Below, piece after piece: positions 5,361 to 5,583 of a DNA stretch of 5,583 bases; position 1 is the stretch's first letter, and every line of letters starts with the position of its first letter. The position numbers were made by a program, and so were the translations under genes. The stretch covers positions 1 through 5,583 of the forward strand of contig JAGXRU010000202.1 of the NCBI GenBank assembly GCA_018335765.1. The letters run 5' to 3'. The notes beneath the pieces are model-generated. The model saw only the letters and a program-made list of their open reading frames with translations. It did not search any database and was not told the origin of the DNA. Origin of the DNA: Alkaliphilus sp. Its GTDB lineage: Bacteria; Bacillota; Clostridia; Peptostreptococcales; Thermotaleaceae.

Positions 5361-5583
5361 ATGAGCGTGAGAACCATTAGAAAAGTAATAACAGGTCAAT
5401 CAAAGCAAGATGGTGCCGGTGTAAAGTTGGTGAGGGTTTTCGGATATCATGATGTACTGGATTTTGATCCCTTCTTAATGCTAGATGCTTTTGATTCCTC
5501 AGATCCGGCAGATTATATAAAAGGCTTTCCTTGGCATCCCCATAGGGGGATAGAGACAGTAACCTATTTAATAGAAGGTATTG
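5361..5583 (+). CDS. Pirin family protein, N-terminal part (3' end beyond the window)
   Basis: This is a cupin-fold protein of the pirin family. Members bind a metal ion in the N-terminal barrel; some bacterial ones have quercetinase activity, but the role of most is unknown. The start is ATG 5361-5363, with GAGGAGG ending 6 nt upstream. The visible 74 residues include the family signature FPWHPHRGIETVTYLIEG at 56-73. Within it, H59 and H61 correspond to the first two metal ligands of pirins; the other two ligands would lie past the edge. The preceding LVRVFGYHDVLDFDPFLMLDAF at about 23-44 is also typical. The gene is divergent from the kinase gene, so a functional tie to the transporter is not implied. 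Confidence 0.95.
   Translation, partial: MSVRTIRKVITGQSKQDGAGVKLVRVFGYHDVLDFDPFLMLDAFDSSDPADYIKGFPWHPHRGIETVTYLIEGI

Overview
The window looks like chromosomal DNA of an AT-rich, low-GC Gram-positive anaerobe, most probably a clostridial Firmicute. The signs are strong AGGAGG-type ribosome binding sites, a lipoprotein-type solute-binding protein with a short signal peptide, a TTG start, and a regulator pair of the type found in Bacillus and clostridia. No mobile elements, tRNAs, rRNAs or CRISPR repeats are visible.

Five genes run in one direction on the minus strand. In transcription order they are: a membrane sensor histidine kinase (3905-5200), a response regulator with a YcbB/GlnL-type C-terminal domain (3019-3912, overlapping the kinase gene by 8 bp), a TAXI-family TRAP solute-binding lipoprotein (1938-2894), a small DUF1850 protein (1376-1891), and a fused TRAP permease of the 4TM/12TM type that runs off the left edge (1-1307, 435 residues visible). 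On the plus strand, a divergent pirin-family gene starts at 5361 and runs off the right edge.

The simplest reading is a self-contained sensing and uptake module. The kinase and regulator sense a small extracellular molecule and drive expression of the adjacent transporter. The pair resembles B. subtilis GlnK-GlnL (YcbA-YcbB), which responds to glutamine, and a structurally studied TAXI protein (Thermus thermophilus TTHA1157) was found with glutamate/glutamine. Uptake of glutamate, glutamine or a related compound is therefore a reasonable inference, but the ligand cannot be read from the sequence.

The non-coding DNA is the least ordinary part. The 124-bp gap before the solute-binding gene holds a 40-bp imperfect palindrome ending next to the ribosome binding site. 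Partly overlapping it are 10-bp-phased T..TGT repeats that resemble the published GlnL operator. A GC-rich hairpin separates the solute-binding gene from the DUF1850 gene and stands between the only good Shine-Dalgarno sequence and the start codon. The DUF1850 start is itself doubled by a perfect 18-bp tandem duplication. The kinase/pirin intergenic region has an extended -10 promoter and a 7-bp-arm inverted repeat at the expected transcription start.
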